Assembly (NCBI RefSeq): GCF_031884435.1
Contig: NZ_CP134779.1
Coordinates: 4,960,001 to 5,024,000, forward strand
Reading direction: 5' to 3'
Length of the DNA: 64,000 nucleotides
Source of the DNA: Bosea sp. 685
GTDB taxonomy: Bacteria; Pseudomonadota; Alphaproteobacteria; Rhizobiales; Beijerinckiaceae
The translations under genes and the position numbers were made by a program. The number at the start of each line of letters is the position of its first letter. Position 1 is the stretch's first letter. Positions 48,528-56,973 of this stretch are shown here, in pieces. Under the pieces are notes generated by a model. The model did not search any database and was not told the DNA's origin. It saw only the letters and a program-made list of their open reading frames with translations.

Positions 48528-49601
48528 TCAACTGGCGACGGCATTATCCGTCTCCCCGGCCGGCTCGGCCTCGCCTTCGTCGCCATAGCCAACCAGATGC
48601 AGCGGCTTGGCCTTGAGGCCAACCGTGCCGCACCAATGCACCAGCGCGTCGGCCTCGCCATGCGTGACCCAGATCTCACCGGCCTGGACCTCCCGGATGG
48701 TCGCCTGGAGAGCGTCCCAATCGGCATGGTCGGAGATGATCAGGGGCAGTTCGACGCCTCTCTGCCGGGCGCGCGCCCTGATCCGCATCCAGCCCGAGGC
48801 GAAGGCGGTGACGGGATCGGGAAATTTGCGGGCCCAGAGATCCTGGATCGCGCTTGGTGGGCAGATCACGATCTCGCCACCCAAGGATTTCCGGTCGGTC
48901 GCGGCGACCTTGCGGATTTCGCCCAAAGCAGCCCCTTCCGACAGGTAGAACTCGGTCAGCGTTTCCATCGCGCCATGGATGTAGAGCGGCCGCTCGAAAC
49001 CGGCCTCGCGGATCAGCGCCATGACGCGCTGCGCCTTGCCCAGCGAATAGGCCCCGACGATATGGGTGCGCTCCGGAAAGAGCCGGACGGATTCCAGCAG
49101 TTTCGCCACCTCCAGATGCGCCGGCGGATGCCGGAACACCGGCAGGCCGAACGTCGCCTCGGTGATGAAGATGTCGCATGGCACCGGCTCGAAACCGGCG
49201 CAGGTCGGGTCGCGCTCGCGCTTGTAGTCGCCGGAGACGACGATGCGCAGGCCCCTGGCCTCGACCACGATCTGGGCCGAGCCCAGCACATGCCCGGCCG
49301 GCACGAAACGGAAATCGACCGCGCCGATCCGCGTCACCGCGCCAAGAACGGCCTCCTGCCGCTCGCCCGCAAAGCCTTCGCCATAGCGCAGCGCCATGAT
49401 GGCAAGCGTCTCGCGCGTCGCCAGCACCGCGCCATGGCCGGCGCGCGCATGATCGGAATGGCCATGCGTGATCAGCGCCCGCGCCACGGAGCGCACCGGA
49501 TCGATATGGATGTCGGCCAGCGGGCAATAGAGCCCGGCCGGCGTCGGGATCAGCAACTCCGAAGGGCGCAGGTTCTGGGAGCGCTGTCTGGCCAGTGTCA
49601 T
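48528..49601 (-). CDS. Ligase-associated DNA damage response exonuclease (MBL fold)
   Basis: A 357-residue metallo-beta-lactamase-fold nuclease related to SNM1/CPSF-73. The metal motif is ALITHGHSDHARAGH (His46, His48, Asp50, His51). Further blocks are FVPAGHVLGSAQIVVEARG, VVSGDYKRERDPTC, and near the end ISDHADWDALQATI. It belongs to the four-gene ligase-associated repair set. It is divergent from the TPR-methyltransferase gene with a 23-base gap, and the SGNH gene faces its 3' end. Confidence 0.94.
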   Translation of the reverse strand: MTLARQRSQNLRPSELLIPTPAGLYCPLADIHIDPVRSVARALITHGHSDHARAGHGAVLATRETLAIMALRYGEGFAGERQEAVLGAVTRIGAVDFRFVPAGHVLGSAQIVVEARGLRIVVSGDYKRERDPTCAGFEPVPCDIFITEATFGLPVFRHPPAHLEVAKLLESVRLFPERTHIVGAYSLGKAQRVMALIREAGFERPLYIHGAMETLTEFYLSEGAALGEIRKVAATDRKSLGGEIVICPPSAIQDLWARKFPDPVTAFASGWMRIRARARQRGVELPLIISDHADWDALQATIREVQAGEIWVTHGEADALVHWCGTVGLKAKPLHLVGYGDEGEAEPAGETDNAVAS

Positions 49602-49624
49602 TCTCCTCAGATAGACCGACGCGC

Positions 49625-50584
49625 ATGATCGAAAAGGGTTCCGCCACGCATTCCGCCAGTTCGGGCGATTTGAACCTCGACCGCCGCTATGCCTGGGCGG
49701 AGGCTGCGCTCAAAGATGGCGATGCCGCAGCCTGCGTCGAGATCCTCGACCAGACACTGGCGCAAGCCTACCACTTCACCGCCGCCTGGCATCTCTACGG
49801 GCTGGCGCAGGAGACGCTCGGCCGCAACGAGGACGCCGCTACCGCCTGGCGGCAATGCCTGACGCTCGACCCCAATGACCATTTCGGCGCGCGACTCGAC
49901 CTCGCCCGGATCGGCGCGCTCTCCGCCGAGGAGGCGACATCGGAGAATTTCTCCGGCGTGCTGTTCGACGGCTATGCCGAGCGCTTCGACAGCCATCTGG
50001 TCGAGACCCTCCGCTACAACGCCCCTGCCCTTCTGCAGCAGGCGCTCGCCCGCATCTGTCAGGAGACGGGCAAACCTTTCCGTTTCGAGACCGTCTATGA
50101 TCTCGGGTGCGGCACCGGGCTGATGGGCGAGGCGATCCGGGGAGAGACCGGTTTCCTCGCCGGCTGCGATCTCTCGCCGCGCATGATCGAGCGGGCGCGG
50201 GCGAAGCAGCAGGACAATGGCACGCCGCTCTACGACAAGCTCGCGGTCGCCGGCCTGACCGGCTTCCTGGCGAGCCGGCCGGACGCCTCGACCGAGCTCG
50301 TCGTCGCGGCGGATGTCTTCGTTTATCTCGGCGAACTCGCGGCCGCCTTCGCGCAGAGCGCACGCGTGCTGAAACCGGGCGGCCTGCTCGCCTTCACCGT
50401 GCAGAGCCATAAGGCTGAGGGCGTGATCGTCGGAGCCGACCGGCGCTTCGCCCATGCCGAGGGCTGGCTGCGCGAGCGACTGGCGCAGGCGGGGCTGAAG
50501 CCGCTGCTGATCGAAGCCGCAAGCACGCGGCAGGATCGCGGCGCAGCGGTGCCGGGGCTAGTCGTGGTGGCGCAGAAGAGCTGA
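49625..50584 (+). CDS. TPR-methyltransferase
   Basis: A 319-residue protein with N-terminal TPR-like repeats (about 25-90, AWAEAALKDGDAAACVEIL and AWHLYGLAQETLGRNEDAA) and a class I SAM methyltransferase domain. The SAM site is VYDLGCGTGLMGEAIRG; an acidic ELVVAADVFVYLG follows. The substrate is unknown. Start M at 49625 was chosen over 49595. The last 283 bases (50302-50584) recur, diverged but without gaps, at 51512-51794 as part of a chimeric relic. Confidence 0.9.
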   Translation: MIEKGSATHSASSGDLNLDRRYAWAEAALKDGDAAACVEILDQTLAQAYHFTAAWHLYGLAQETLGRNEDAATAWRQCLTLDPNDHFGARLDLARIGALSAEEATSENFSGVLFDGYAERFDSHLVETLRYNAPALLQQALARICQETGKPFRFETVYDLGCGTGLMGEAIRGETGFLAGCDLSPRMIERARAKQQDNGTPLYDKLAVAGLTGFLASRPDASTELVVAADVFVYLGELAAAFAQSARVLKPGGLLAFTVQSHKAEGVIVGADRRFAHAEGWLRERLAQAGLKPLLIEAASTRQDRGAAVPGLVVVAQKS

Positions 50585-50652
50585 ACGCGGACGAGGCTGG
50601 TAGCATCGCCAGATTTCGCGCTATTATGCGGATGAATGAAGGAGGCAGCCGG

Positions 50653-50904
50653 ATGGACGTCCCAATCGGAGAGCGCTGGCAATCTTTCGTCGCAGCTGCG
50701 GTCGAGACCGGCCGCTATGTCTCGGCCAGCGACGTCGTCACCGAGGGGCTGCGCCTCGTGCAAGAGCGCGAGGAGCGTTTGCAGGCCCTGCGCGAAATGG
50801 TCGAGGAATCCATCGCGCGTGGCGGCTCGCATACCGGCGAAGAAGTCGCTGCAGCCATAGAAGCGGCACTGGACGAGATCGACATCGCCGCACCAAGCCG
50901 CTGA
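50653..50904 (+). CDS. ParD-family antitoxin
   Basis: An 83-residue ribbon-helix-helix antitoxin. The N-terminal DNA-binding part (about residues 1-45) contains GERWQSFVAAAVETGRYVSASDVVTEGLRL, the ParD pattern; the acidic C-terminal helix neutralises the toxin. Start at 50653 follows GGAGG by seven bases. The toxin gene overlaps its stop by one base. The operon should be repressed by the ParD-ParE complex at its own promoter, upstream near 50590-50640. Confidence 0.9.
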   Translation: MDVPIGERWQSFVAAAVETGRYVSASDVVTEGLRLVQEREERLQALREMVEESIARGGSHTGEEVAAAIEAALDEIDIAAPSR

Positions 50905-51215
50905 TGCGGCGGCTTCGGTATAATGACGCAGCTCGAGATGACCTTCTCGCGATAGCGCGATATATTCGCCTGAGCAGCGGCAACAGCGAAATCGCGCGTT
51001 CATTCGTAAGCAGCTTACGAATTCAGTGCGAGAAGATCGCTGCGTTGCCGGGAACGATTGGACGGACTCGCTCCGAACTTCGGTCGGACCTTCGAAGCTT
51101 TGCCTTCAAGGGCTATGTCATCCTCTTCCGGTATGTCGAAGACACGGTCGAGGTCGTCAATATCCTCGAACGCCATCGCGATATCGCAGCCGAGTTCAAG
51201 ACCGAGCAGTCTTGA
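50904..51215 (+). CDS. ParE/RelE-family toxin
   Basis: A 103-residue ParE-type toxin, which poisons DNA gyrase. Typical features are RYNDAARDDLLAIARYIRLSSGN, the central LPGTIGRTRSELRSDLRSF, GYVILFRYVEDTVEVVNILERHRD. The ATG overlaps the antitoxin stop (TGATG). It looks complete. It is located between the methyltransferase gene and the duplicated helicase fragment, so it is probably a mobile cassette. Confidence 0.9.
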   Translation: MRRLRYNDAARDDLLAIARYIRLSSGNSEIARSFVSSLRIQCEKIAALPGTIGRTRSELRSDLRSFAFKGYVILFRYVEDTVEVVNILERHRDIAAEFKTEQS

Positions 51216-51267
51216 CGCCCGCCATTCCCTTTTCGTTCTCCCCCGCCGTGCCTTATCTCTGGAGCGC

Positions 51268-51516
51268 ATGGCCACCCTCTCCCCGCTCCCACCCGCCTTC
51301 CGCCTGGTTCGCCAGCCGCGGCTGGAGCGCGGCCGCATCAGCTTGCCCTGCTGGAGGAGGCCCGCGCCGGGCGCTCGACCTTGCTCGTCACCCCAACCGG
51401 CGCCGGCAAGACGCTCGCTGGCTTCCTGCCCTCGCTGGTCGAACTCACCGAGCGCGGCAATGAGCGCGAGGGTTTGCATACGCTGTACATCTCGCCGCTG
51501 AAGGCGCTCGCCGTCG
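51268..51516 (+). pseudogene. 5' fragment of the DEXH helicase gene (duplicate)
   Basis: This matches the first 250 or so bases of the intact helicase gene at 53482-53734; similarity begins some 45 bases before the start codon (from about 51222). Two 2-base deletions, in the stretch after GCCTTC and in GGAGCGCG, break the frame. The Walker A region is preserved in a shifted frame (TPTGAGKTLAGFLPSLVEL). At 51512-51516 (CGTCG) it switches to methyltransferase sequence. It cannot make a functional helicase. Confidence 0.85.
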
Positions 51517-51794
51517 CGGCGGATGTCTTCGTTTATCTCGGCGAACTCGCTGCCGCCTTCGCGCAGAGCACGCGCGTGCTGAAACCCGGCGGCTTTCTCG
51601 CCTTCACCGTGCAGAGCCATGGTGGTGAGGGCGTCATCGTCGGAGCCGACCGGCGCTTCGCTCATGCGGAAGGCTGGCCGCACGAGCGGCTGGCTGCGGC
51701 ACGGTTGAAGCCGGCCGTGATCGAAGCGGTAAGCACGCGCCAGGATCGCGGCGTCGCGGTTCCCGACCTCATCGTGGTGGCGCAGAAGGGCTGA
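51512..51794 (+). pseudogene. 3' fragment of the TPR-methyltransferase gene (duplicate)
   Basis: This 283-base stretch matches 50302-50584 without gaps. The encoded ends are alike but diverged: AADVFVYLGELAAAFAQS is shared, then differences accumulate (for example the last residues VVVAQKS against IVVAQKG). With the helicase fragment upstream it forms a fused open frame (51381-51794, TTG start) of 137 residues joining a helicase Walker A region to a methyltransferase C-terminus. It lacks the SAM-binding motif and is probably not functional. Confidence 0.85.
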
Positions 51795-52074
51795 ACTTGG
51801 TTCTGCCTTGGGCTTCCCCTACAAAATGGACGAAGCAGAGAACAAGCATCACGACGTGAGCTGCCTTTGTTCTTGCGTCGATTCCGGCTCGATTCCTTTT
51901 ATTCTAGGGCTTTTGAGAGATATTCTAGGGCAAGAGGTGAAGGAAATGCACCGGCATATGCCGGCTGCGTTTCGCCTGCCATGCTGATATTTTGCGGCGA
52001 GGAAGAACCGCATCGCGTTAGTGCGTGCGGTTGTTGGCGCGTGAAACTGATGTAAATTTAGGGAGAGCTTATTC
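51795..52074. other. AT-richer intergenic region upstream of the novel gene
   Basis: About 280 bases with lower GC than surrounding genes. It has a direct repeat of ATTCTAGGGC (two copies within 30 bases). I see no gene. It ends with GGGAGAG before the start of the next gene and should contain its promoter. Confidence 0.5.
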
Positions 52075-53145
52075 ATGGCTGAAGCTCTAGATGGACCGGT
52101 TGGCCTGCGCTGGCGCAATCAGAACGTTACGAACAACGCCAGAGACCAAGAAAAGGTCATCAATCTTCTTACGAGAATTCCGGCTTCACAAGGCGGAAAG
52201 CAAGAAGCTTGGCCGGTGCCGCCGCTCGCAGGTCCAGACAGAGGCTGCCCAAAGTTCCTGGCGGATGCCATTTGGGACTTTCAGTCCTTCTGGAAAAGCA
52301 AAAGAGTGTTCAACCTCATCGACGGCGTCGTAGATAAGGCGGGGCATACGATCCGGCAGTTAAATTCCTTAGCCTCTGGCGCGCCCATCAATCCCCCAAC
52401 GCCGTCGCCGACCCAGGATACTCGCGAGCAGGATATTATAATTCGGTTTACGGGGGGCCCCGGCGGCAATCGCCGGGAAAAAGAACGTGAGAACGACCTA
52501 AAAGAGAATTTCAACACGCCTAGCTATCTTGCGACACATCAGCCTTTACTGGCCATCTGCTATGTGGGGTTTCGTGAACAGGAGAAGTTCGTCGAAACAG
52601 CAGTCAACGAAGCGATTGCAGGCCGGACGGCGACGAGCAAAGGCATCACCATCGTCATCGGCTCTAGTGCGGGCGGCGTATCGGCGCTCAAGGCGGCGTG
52701 TCAGTTGTCCGCACGCGGCGCCCGCATCAAATATCTCGGCATCAACGACGCTGCCTTCTTATCGACCTCGCACGAAGTCAACTTCAAACCCTTCGCGATC
52801 AATCTGAATATTGTCACCGGTGGGCAACGGATCAACGCTGAGATGAAGGAGAATTTTTCCCAGACCATCGGTCATAGCTGGCAGTTTAACAGCACTTCTC
52901 CCACGGGTTTCCACCCTTATGCGGAGTTTCACGGTCCGCTTGCGGGATTTGCAAATGTCGATCTCGCGAATAAGCCGCGCGTTATCGCTGTCCAAGCAGC
53001 CTATCTTGCTGCCAGCGCCCCCATTTCTCCCCTCCCGCTTCCGATCGGCGTTCGCGATCGGTTCGCAGCGATGATGCATAAGCAAGCGGGTAGTGAAGCC
53101 GAGAACCTGCTCTGGGCGCGTCTGAGCACGCTCATGCCGACATGA
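52075..53145 (+). CDS. Unfamiliar protein: peptidoglycan-binding-like N-terminus and putative serine hydrolase
   Basis: A 356-residue protein I cannot assign to a named family. Residues 10-100 (DQEKVINLLTRIPASQGG, then LADAIWDFQSFW, then IDGVVDKAGHTIRQLNSLA) recall peptidoglycan-binding-type repeats, which in this form appear in secreted effectors. Residues 110-150 form a polar linker. Residues 155-300 look like an alpha/beta hydrolase: strand IVIGSSAGG (candidate nucleophile Ser198), LGINDAAF (candidate Asp225), ENFSQ and GPLAGFANVDL. A catalytic His is not obvious. It has no signal peptide. Lower GC and its place beside duplicated fragments suggest transfer. A toxin-like lipase or effector is possible but unproven. 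Confidence 0.6.
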   Translation: MAEALDGPVGLRWRNQNVTNNARDQEKVINLLTRIPASQGGKQEAWPVPPLAGPDRGCPKFLADAIWDFQSFWKSKRVFNLIDGVVDKAGHTIRQLNSLASGAPINPPTPSPTQDTREQDIIIRFTGGPGGNRREKERENDLKENFNTPSYLATHQPLLAICYVGFREQEKFVETAVNEAIAGRTATSKGITIVIGSSAGGVSALKAACQLSARGARIKYLGINDAAFLSTSHEVNFKPFAINLNIVTGGQRINAEMKENFSQTIGHSWQFNSTSPTGFHPYAEFHGPLAGFANVDLANKPRVIAVQAAYLAASAPISPLPLPIGVRDRFAAMMHKQAGSEAENLLWARLSTLMPT

Positions 53146-53171
53146 GTGTTCTGGGGTATAAGGGTGGTCCC

Positions 53172-53290
53172 TAGAGCCGGATGATTTCAAACGGAGTCAC
53201 AAAGTAACTCCGTTTGAAATCTGAATCCGTCTCTCATCTAGGAGTTAGAGCAGGATCAATGCGAAAAACCGGTTCCCACTTTTTCGCATA
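53172..53290. repeat. Second rhizobial-type palindromic repeat cluster
   Basis: Two inverted repeats in tandem. The first has perfect 15-base arms GATTTCAAACGGAGT (53183-53197) and ACTCCGTTTGAAATC (53207-53221). The second has arms ATGCGAAAAA (53259-53268) and TTTTTCGCAT (53280-53289) around CCGGTTCCCAC. TAGAGC precedes each. The CCGGTTCCCAC core is familiar from dispersed repeats in Hyphomicrobiales. It lies in the gap before the intact helicase gene. Confidence 0.7.
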
Positions 53291-53481
53291 GTGTAACGTG
53301 GCTGGCTTAAAAGCTCGCTGTCACAACGAGTCAGCAGCGGATAAGAGCCGAACTTGCAAAGAACGCCAATCTTTGGGTCCAGGAGGCCCGAGGTTGCCGG
53401 AACGGCGCGGGGCACGATCGGAGCCCGCTGCTACGCTATTCCCCTTTCGTTCTCCCCCGCAGCGCCTTATCTCTGGTGCGT

Positions 53482-55968
53482 ATGGCCGCCCTCTCCCCGC
53501 TCCCGCCCGCCTTCTCCGCCTGGTTCGCCAGCCGCGGCTGGAGCGCGCGGCCACATCAGCTTGCCCTGTTGGAGGAAGCCCGCGCCGGGCGCTCGACCCT
53601 GCTCGTCGCCCCGACCGGCGCCGGCAAGACGCTCGCCGGTTTCCTGCCCTCGCTGGTCGAACTCACCGAGCCTGGCCGCGAGCGCGAAGGGCTGCATACG
53701 CTCTACATCTCGCCGCTGAAGGCGCTCGCCGTCGATATCGCGCGCAATCTCGAAATGCCGATCGCGGAGATGGGCCTCCCCATCAAGGTGGAGACCCGCA
53801 CCGGCGACACCTCGGCGGCCAAGCGCACGCGCCAGATGGAGCGGCCGCCCGACATCCTGCTGACGACGCCGGAGCAATTGGCGCTGCTGGTCTCGCATCG
53901 CGACGCGAAACCCTTCTTCGCAAACCTGCGCCGCATCGTGCTCGACGAACTGCACGCGCTCGTGACCTCGAAACGCGGCGACCTGCTCTCGCTCGATCTG
54001 GCCCGGCTGCGGACGCTCGCGCCGCAGGTCAGCGCTGTGGGCCTCTCCGCCACGGTGCGCGAGCCGGCCGATCTGCAGAGTTTCCTCGGCGGGACAAAGA
54101 CCCCGGCAGGCCTCGTCACCGTCACCGGCGGGGCGAAGGCGCGCATCGGCATCCTGCAGACCGCAAGCCGCCTGCCGCTCGCCGGCCACACCACCGGCCA
54201 CGCCATGGGCGAGATCTACAAGGCGATCAGCCGGCACAAGCTGACGCTGGTCTTCGTCAACACGCGCATGCAGGCGGAATTCGCCTTCCAGGCGCTGTGG
54301 AGCATCAATGACGACAACCTGCCGATCGCGCTGCATCACGGCTCGCTCGATGTCGCGCAGCGCCGCAAGGTCGAGGCGGCGATGGCGGCGGGCAAGCTCA
54401 AGGCGGTGGTCTGCACTGCGACGCTCGATCTCGGCATCGACTGGGGCGATGTCGATCTCGTCGTCAATATCGGCGCGCCCAAGGGGGCGAGCCGGTTGAT
54501 GCAGCGCATCGGCCGCTCCAACCACCGCATGGACGAGCCTTCGCAGGCCTTGCTGGTGCCCTCCAACCGCTTCGAGCTGCTGGAGTGCAAGGCCGCGATT
54601 GAGGCCGTGGCGGAGGCCGCCCAGGACACCGCCGAACCGCGCATCGGGGCGCTCGACGTGCTGGCCCAGCACGTCCTCGGCGTCGCCTGCTCGGACGGCT
54701 TCGAAGCCGGCGCGCTCTATGAGGAGGTCCGCACCGCCTCGCCCTATGCCGGGCTGATGCGGGCCGATTTCGACGCGGTAGTGAACTTCGTCGCGACCGG
54801 GGGCTATGCGCTGCGCTCCTATGAGCGCTTTGCCAAGCTGCGGCAGGACAAGGCCGGGCTTTGGCGCGCCAGCGATGCCCGCGTGATCCAGCAATACCGC
54901 ATGAATGTCGGCACCATCGTCGAATCGACCATGCTCAAGGTGAGGCTCGGGCGGGCGCGAACGGCTAAGCCCGGTCAGCCCTCCCGGATCAGCAGCGGCG
55001 GCCGGATGCTGGGCGAGATCGAGGAGTATTTCGCGGAGACGATGACGCCTGGCGACACCTTCATCTTCGCCGGCGAGGTGCTGCGCTTCGAGGGCATCAG
55101 CGGCAATGAGGCGATCTGCTCGCGCGCCCCGCCCGGCACCGACCCGAAGATCCCCTCCTATAATGGCGGCAAGTTCCCGCTCTCGACCTTTCTGGCCGCC
55201 CGTGTCCGCGCCATGCTGGCGAACCCGAAGGAATGGGCCTCGCTGCCCGAGGAGGTCTCGTCCTGGCTGCATGCGCAGCGCTTGAAATCGCGCCTGCCCA
55301 AGCCCGGCGAACTCCTGGTCGAGACCTTTCCGCGCGGCGGCAAGTTCTACCTCGTCGCCTACCCTTTCGAGGGCCGCCTGGCCCATCAGACGCTCGGCAT
55401 GCTGCTGACGCGGCGGCTGGAGCGGGGGCGGATGCGGCCGCTCGGCTTCGTCTGCAATGATTACGGCATCGCGGTCTGGGGGCTCGGCGACATGACGGCC
55501 GCGATCGCGCGCGGGGCACTCAGCCTCGGAGAGCTCTTCGCGCAGGACATGCTCGGTGACGATCTGGAGGCATGGCTGGCCGAATCGGCCTTGATGAAGC
55601 GCACCTTCCGCAGCTGCGCCGTCATTGCGGGCCTGATCGAGCGGCGCTTTCCCGGACAGGAAAAGAGCGGCCGCCAGGTCACGATGTCGACCGACCTGGT
55701 CTATGATGTGCTGCGCCGGCACGAGCCTGAGCATGTGCTGCTCAAGGCCGCACGCGCCGACGCCGCCACGGGCTTGCTCGACATCCAGCGGCTTGGTCAG
55801 ATGCTGACACGAATCAGCGGCCATATCGTGCATCAGCCGCTGGATCATGTTTCGCCGCTCAGCGTCTCCGTCATGCTCGAGATCGGGCGCGAGGCGGTCT
55901 ATGGCGAGGCTGCCGACGAGATCTTGGCGGAGGCCGAAGCGATGCTGATCGAGGAGGCGATGGCGTGA
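53482..55968 (+). CDS. Ligase-associated DNA damage response DEXH helicase (Lhr-like)
   Basis: An 828-residue superfamily 2 helicase of the Lhr type. The first RecA domain has Walker A at residues 43-50 (APTGAGKT), LLTTPEQLALL, and the DEXH box VLDELHALV. The second has FVNTRMQAEFAFQALW, ATLDLGIDWGDVDLVV and RIGRSNHRMDEPSQ. A long C-terminal winged-helix and core region follows. It probably unwinds damaged DNA for the associated nuclease and ligase. The ATG at 53482 is preferred to GTG 53476. The PdeM gene overlaps its stop by four bases. Its first 250 bases are duplicated at 51268. Confidence 0.95.
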   Translation: MAALSPLPPAFSAWFASRGWSARPHQLALLEEARAGRSTLLVAPTGAGKTLAGFLPSLVELTEPGREREGLHTLYISPLKALAVDIARNLEMPIAEMGLPIKVETRTGDTSAAKRTRQMERPPDILLTTPEQLALLVSHRDAKPFFANLRRIVLDELHALVTSKRGDLLSLDLARLRTLAPQVSAVGLSATVREPADLQSFLGGTKTPAGLVTVTGGAKARIGILQTASRLPLAGHTTGHAMGEIYKAISRHKLTLVFVNTRMQAEFAFQALWSINDDNLPIALHHGSLDVAQRRKVEAAMAAGKLKAVVCTATLDLGIDWGDVDLVVNIGAPKGASRLMQRIGRSNHRMDEPSQALLVPSNRFELLECKAAIEAVAEAAQDTAEPRIGALDVLAQHVLGVACSDGFEAGALYEEVRTASPYAGLMRADFDAVVNFVATGGYALRSYERFAKLRQDKAGLWRASDARVIQQYRMNVGTIVESTMLKVRLGRARTAKPGQPSRISSGGRMLGEIEEYFAETMTPGDTFIFAGEVLRFEGISGNEAICSRAPPGTDPKIPSYNGGKFPLSTFLAARVRAMLANPKEWASLPEEVSSWLHAQRLKSRLPKPGELLVETFPRGGKFYLVAYPFEGRLAHQTLGMLLTRRLERGRMRPLGFVCNDYGIAVWGLGDMTAAIARGALSLGELFAQDMLGDDLEAWLAESALMKRTFRSCAVIAGLIERRFPGQEKSGRQVTMSTDLVYDVLRRHEPEHVLLKAARADAATGLLDIQRLGQMLTRISGHIVHQPLDHVSPLSVSVMLEIGREAVYGEAADEILAEAEAMLIEEAMA

Positions 55969-56699
55969 CCCTGGTGGCAGGATCTTGGCAGGCACGATCC
56001 TGGACACTGCAGACGCAAGGATCGACCACGGCCTTCATGCTGGGGCGCTTGGCGCTCGTGCCCGATCTGTCGGGCGCGCTCTGGCTGCCGGATGAACGCA
56101 CGCTCATCGTCGCCGACCTGCATCTGGAGAAGGGCTCGGCCTATGCGGCGCGCGGCGTCTTCCTGCCGCCCTATGATTCGGCCGCGACGCTGGCTGCGCT
56201 CGCGGCCGCAATCCTGCACCATGCACCTGCCCGCGTGATCGCGCTCGGCGACAGCTTTCACGATATCCACGCCGAAAGCCGCATCGCGCCCGGCAACCTC
56301 GCGACATTGCGCCAGCTCCAGCAGGGCCGCGACTGGCTCTGGATCACCGGTAATCATGATCGCGAGATCGGCCCCGCCATGGGCGGCGAGACGGCAGCCG
56401 GCATCGAGATCTCGGGCGTCGCCCTGCGCCATGAACCCGAGGCGAGCGAGGTCGGTTTCGAGATCGCCGGCCATCTCCACCCGGCGGCGAAAGTCAGGAT
56501 GCGCGGACGCGCCTTGCGGCGGCGCTGCTTCGCCTTGTCGCCGCGCCGCTGCATCATGCCGGCGATGGGCGCCTATGCCGGCGGCCTGAACCTGCGCGAC
56601 GCCGCGTTCCGGCCGCTTTTCCGCCAAGGCCTGAGCGCCCATCTGCTCGGCGACGGCCGCCTCTTCCGGATTGATGAGCGGTTGCTGTTGGCTGATTGA
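55965..56699 (+). CDS. pdeM: Ligase-associated DNA damage response endonuclease PdeM
   Basis: A 244-residue metallophosphoesterase of the calcineurin fold. The metal motifs are DLHLEKG (51-57), GDSFHD (95-100) and GNHD (129-132), then AGHLHPAAKVR. It is the fourth partner of the ligase-associated set. The start is GTG, overlapping the helicase stop (GTGA), so translation is coupled. Downstream lie a hairpin and the tRNA-Thr gene. Confidence 0.93.
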   Translation: MTLVAGSWQARSWTLQTQGSTTAFMLGRLALVPDLSGALWLPDERTLIVADLHLEKGSAYAARGVFLPPYDSAATLAALAAAILHHAPARVIALGDSFHDIHAESRIAPGNLATLRQLQQGRDWLWITGNHDREIGPAMGGETAAGIEISGVALRHEPEASEVGFEIAGHLHPAAKVRMRGRALRRRCFALSPRRCIMPAMGAYAGGLNLRDAAFRPLFRQGLSAHLLGDGRLFRIDERLLLAD

Positions 56700-56726
56700 G
56701 CTTCCCGGGTTGCATAGGCCGGGAGC
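56699..56726 (+). terminator. Hairpin after pdeM, possible terminator
   Basis: A GC-rich stem (TCCCGG with CCGGGA, extended by AGC with GCT past one bulged base) follows the pdeM stop directly. There is no T run, so termination is uncertain. Confidence 0.4.
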
Positions 56727-56816
56727 TTGTGGCATCAGGACGCCGCTTCGGAACGACGCCCGCTCTGGCAATCGCCTCTCGCGACTCAGCCAGACGCTTC
56801 AAGGCCCATCGATCCT

Positions 56817-56891
56817 GCTGCGGTAGCTCAGTGGTAGAGCACTCCATTGGTAATGGAGAGGTCGAGAGTTCAATCCTCTCTCGCAGCACCA
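56817..56891 (+). tRNA. tRNA-Thr (anticodon GGT)
   Basis: A complete cloverleaf. The acceptor stem GCTGCGG pairs with TCGCAGC, the D arm is GCTC-AGTGGTA-GAGC, the anticodon stem CTCCA/TGGAG holds the loop TTGGTAA with anticodon GGT, and the T arm is GAGAG-TTCAATC-CTCTC. The CCA end is encoded (56889-56891). It reads threonine ACC/ACT codons. An integrase gene follows at once, so its 3' end is the likely attachment site of the downstream island. Confidence 0.97.
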
Positions 56892-56973
56892 GCCCCAAAC
56901 TCCTGAAATTTCGGAATTTCGTTGCCCCGCAAGGGTTTGGCAACCACCGCAGTGGTACACACGGGTGGTACAC

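Noticed and set aside
51381..51794. Fused helicase-methyltransferase frame as a functional new gene
   Set aside because: It begins with TTG without a ribosome site, lacks both the SAM-binding motif and most of the helicase, and is explained by a duplication junction.
53467..56007. An 846-residue minus-strand frame opposite the helicase
   Set aside because: Antisense shadow of a gene with clear helicase motifs; composition is low-complexity and typical of such frames.
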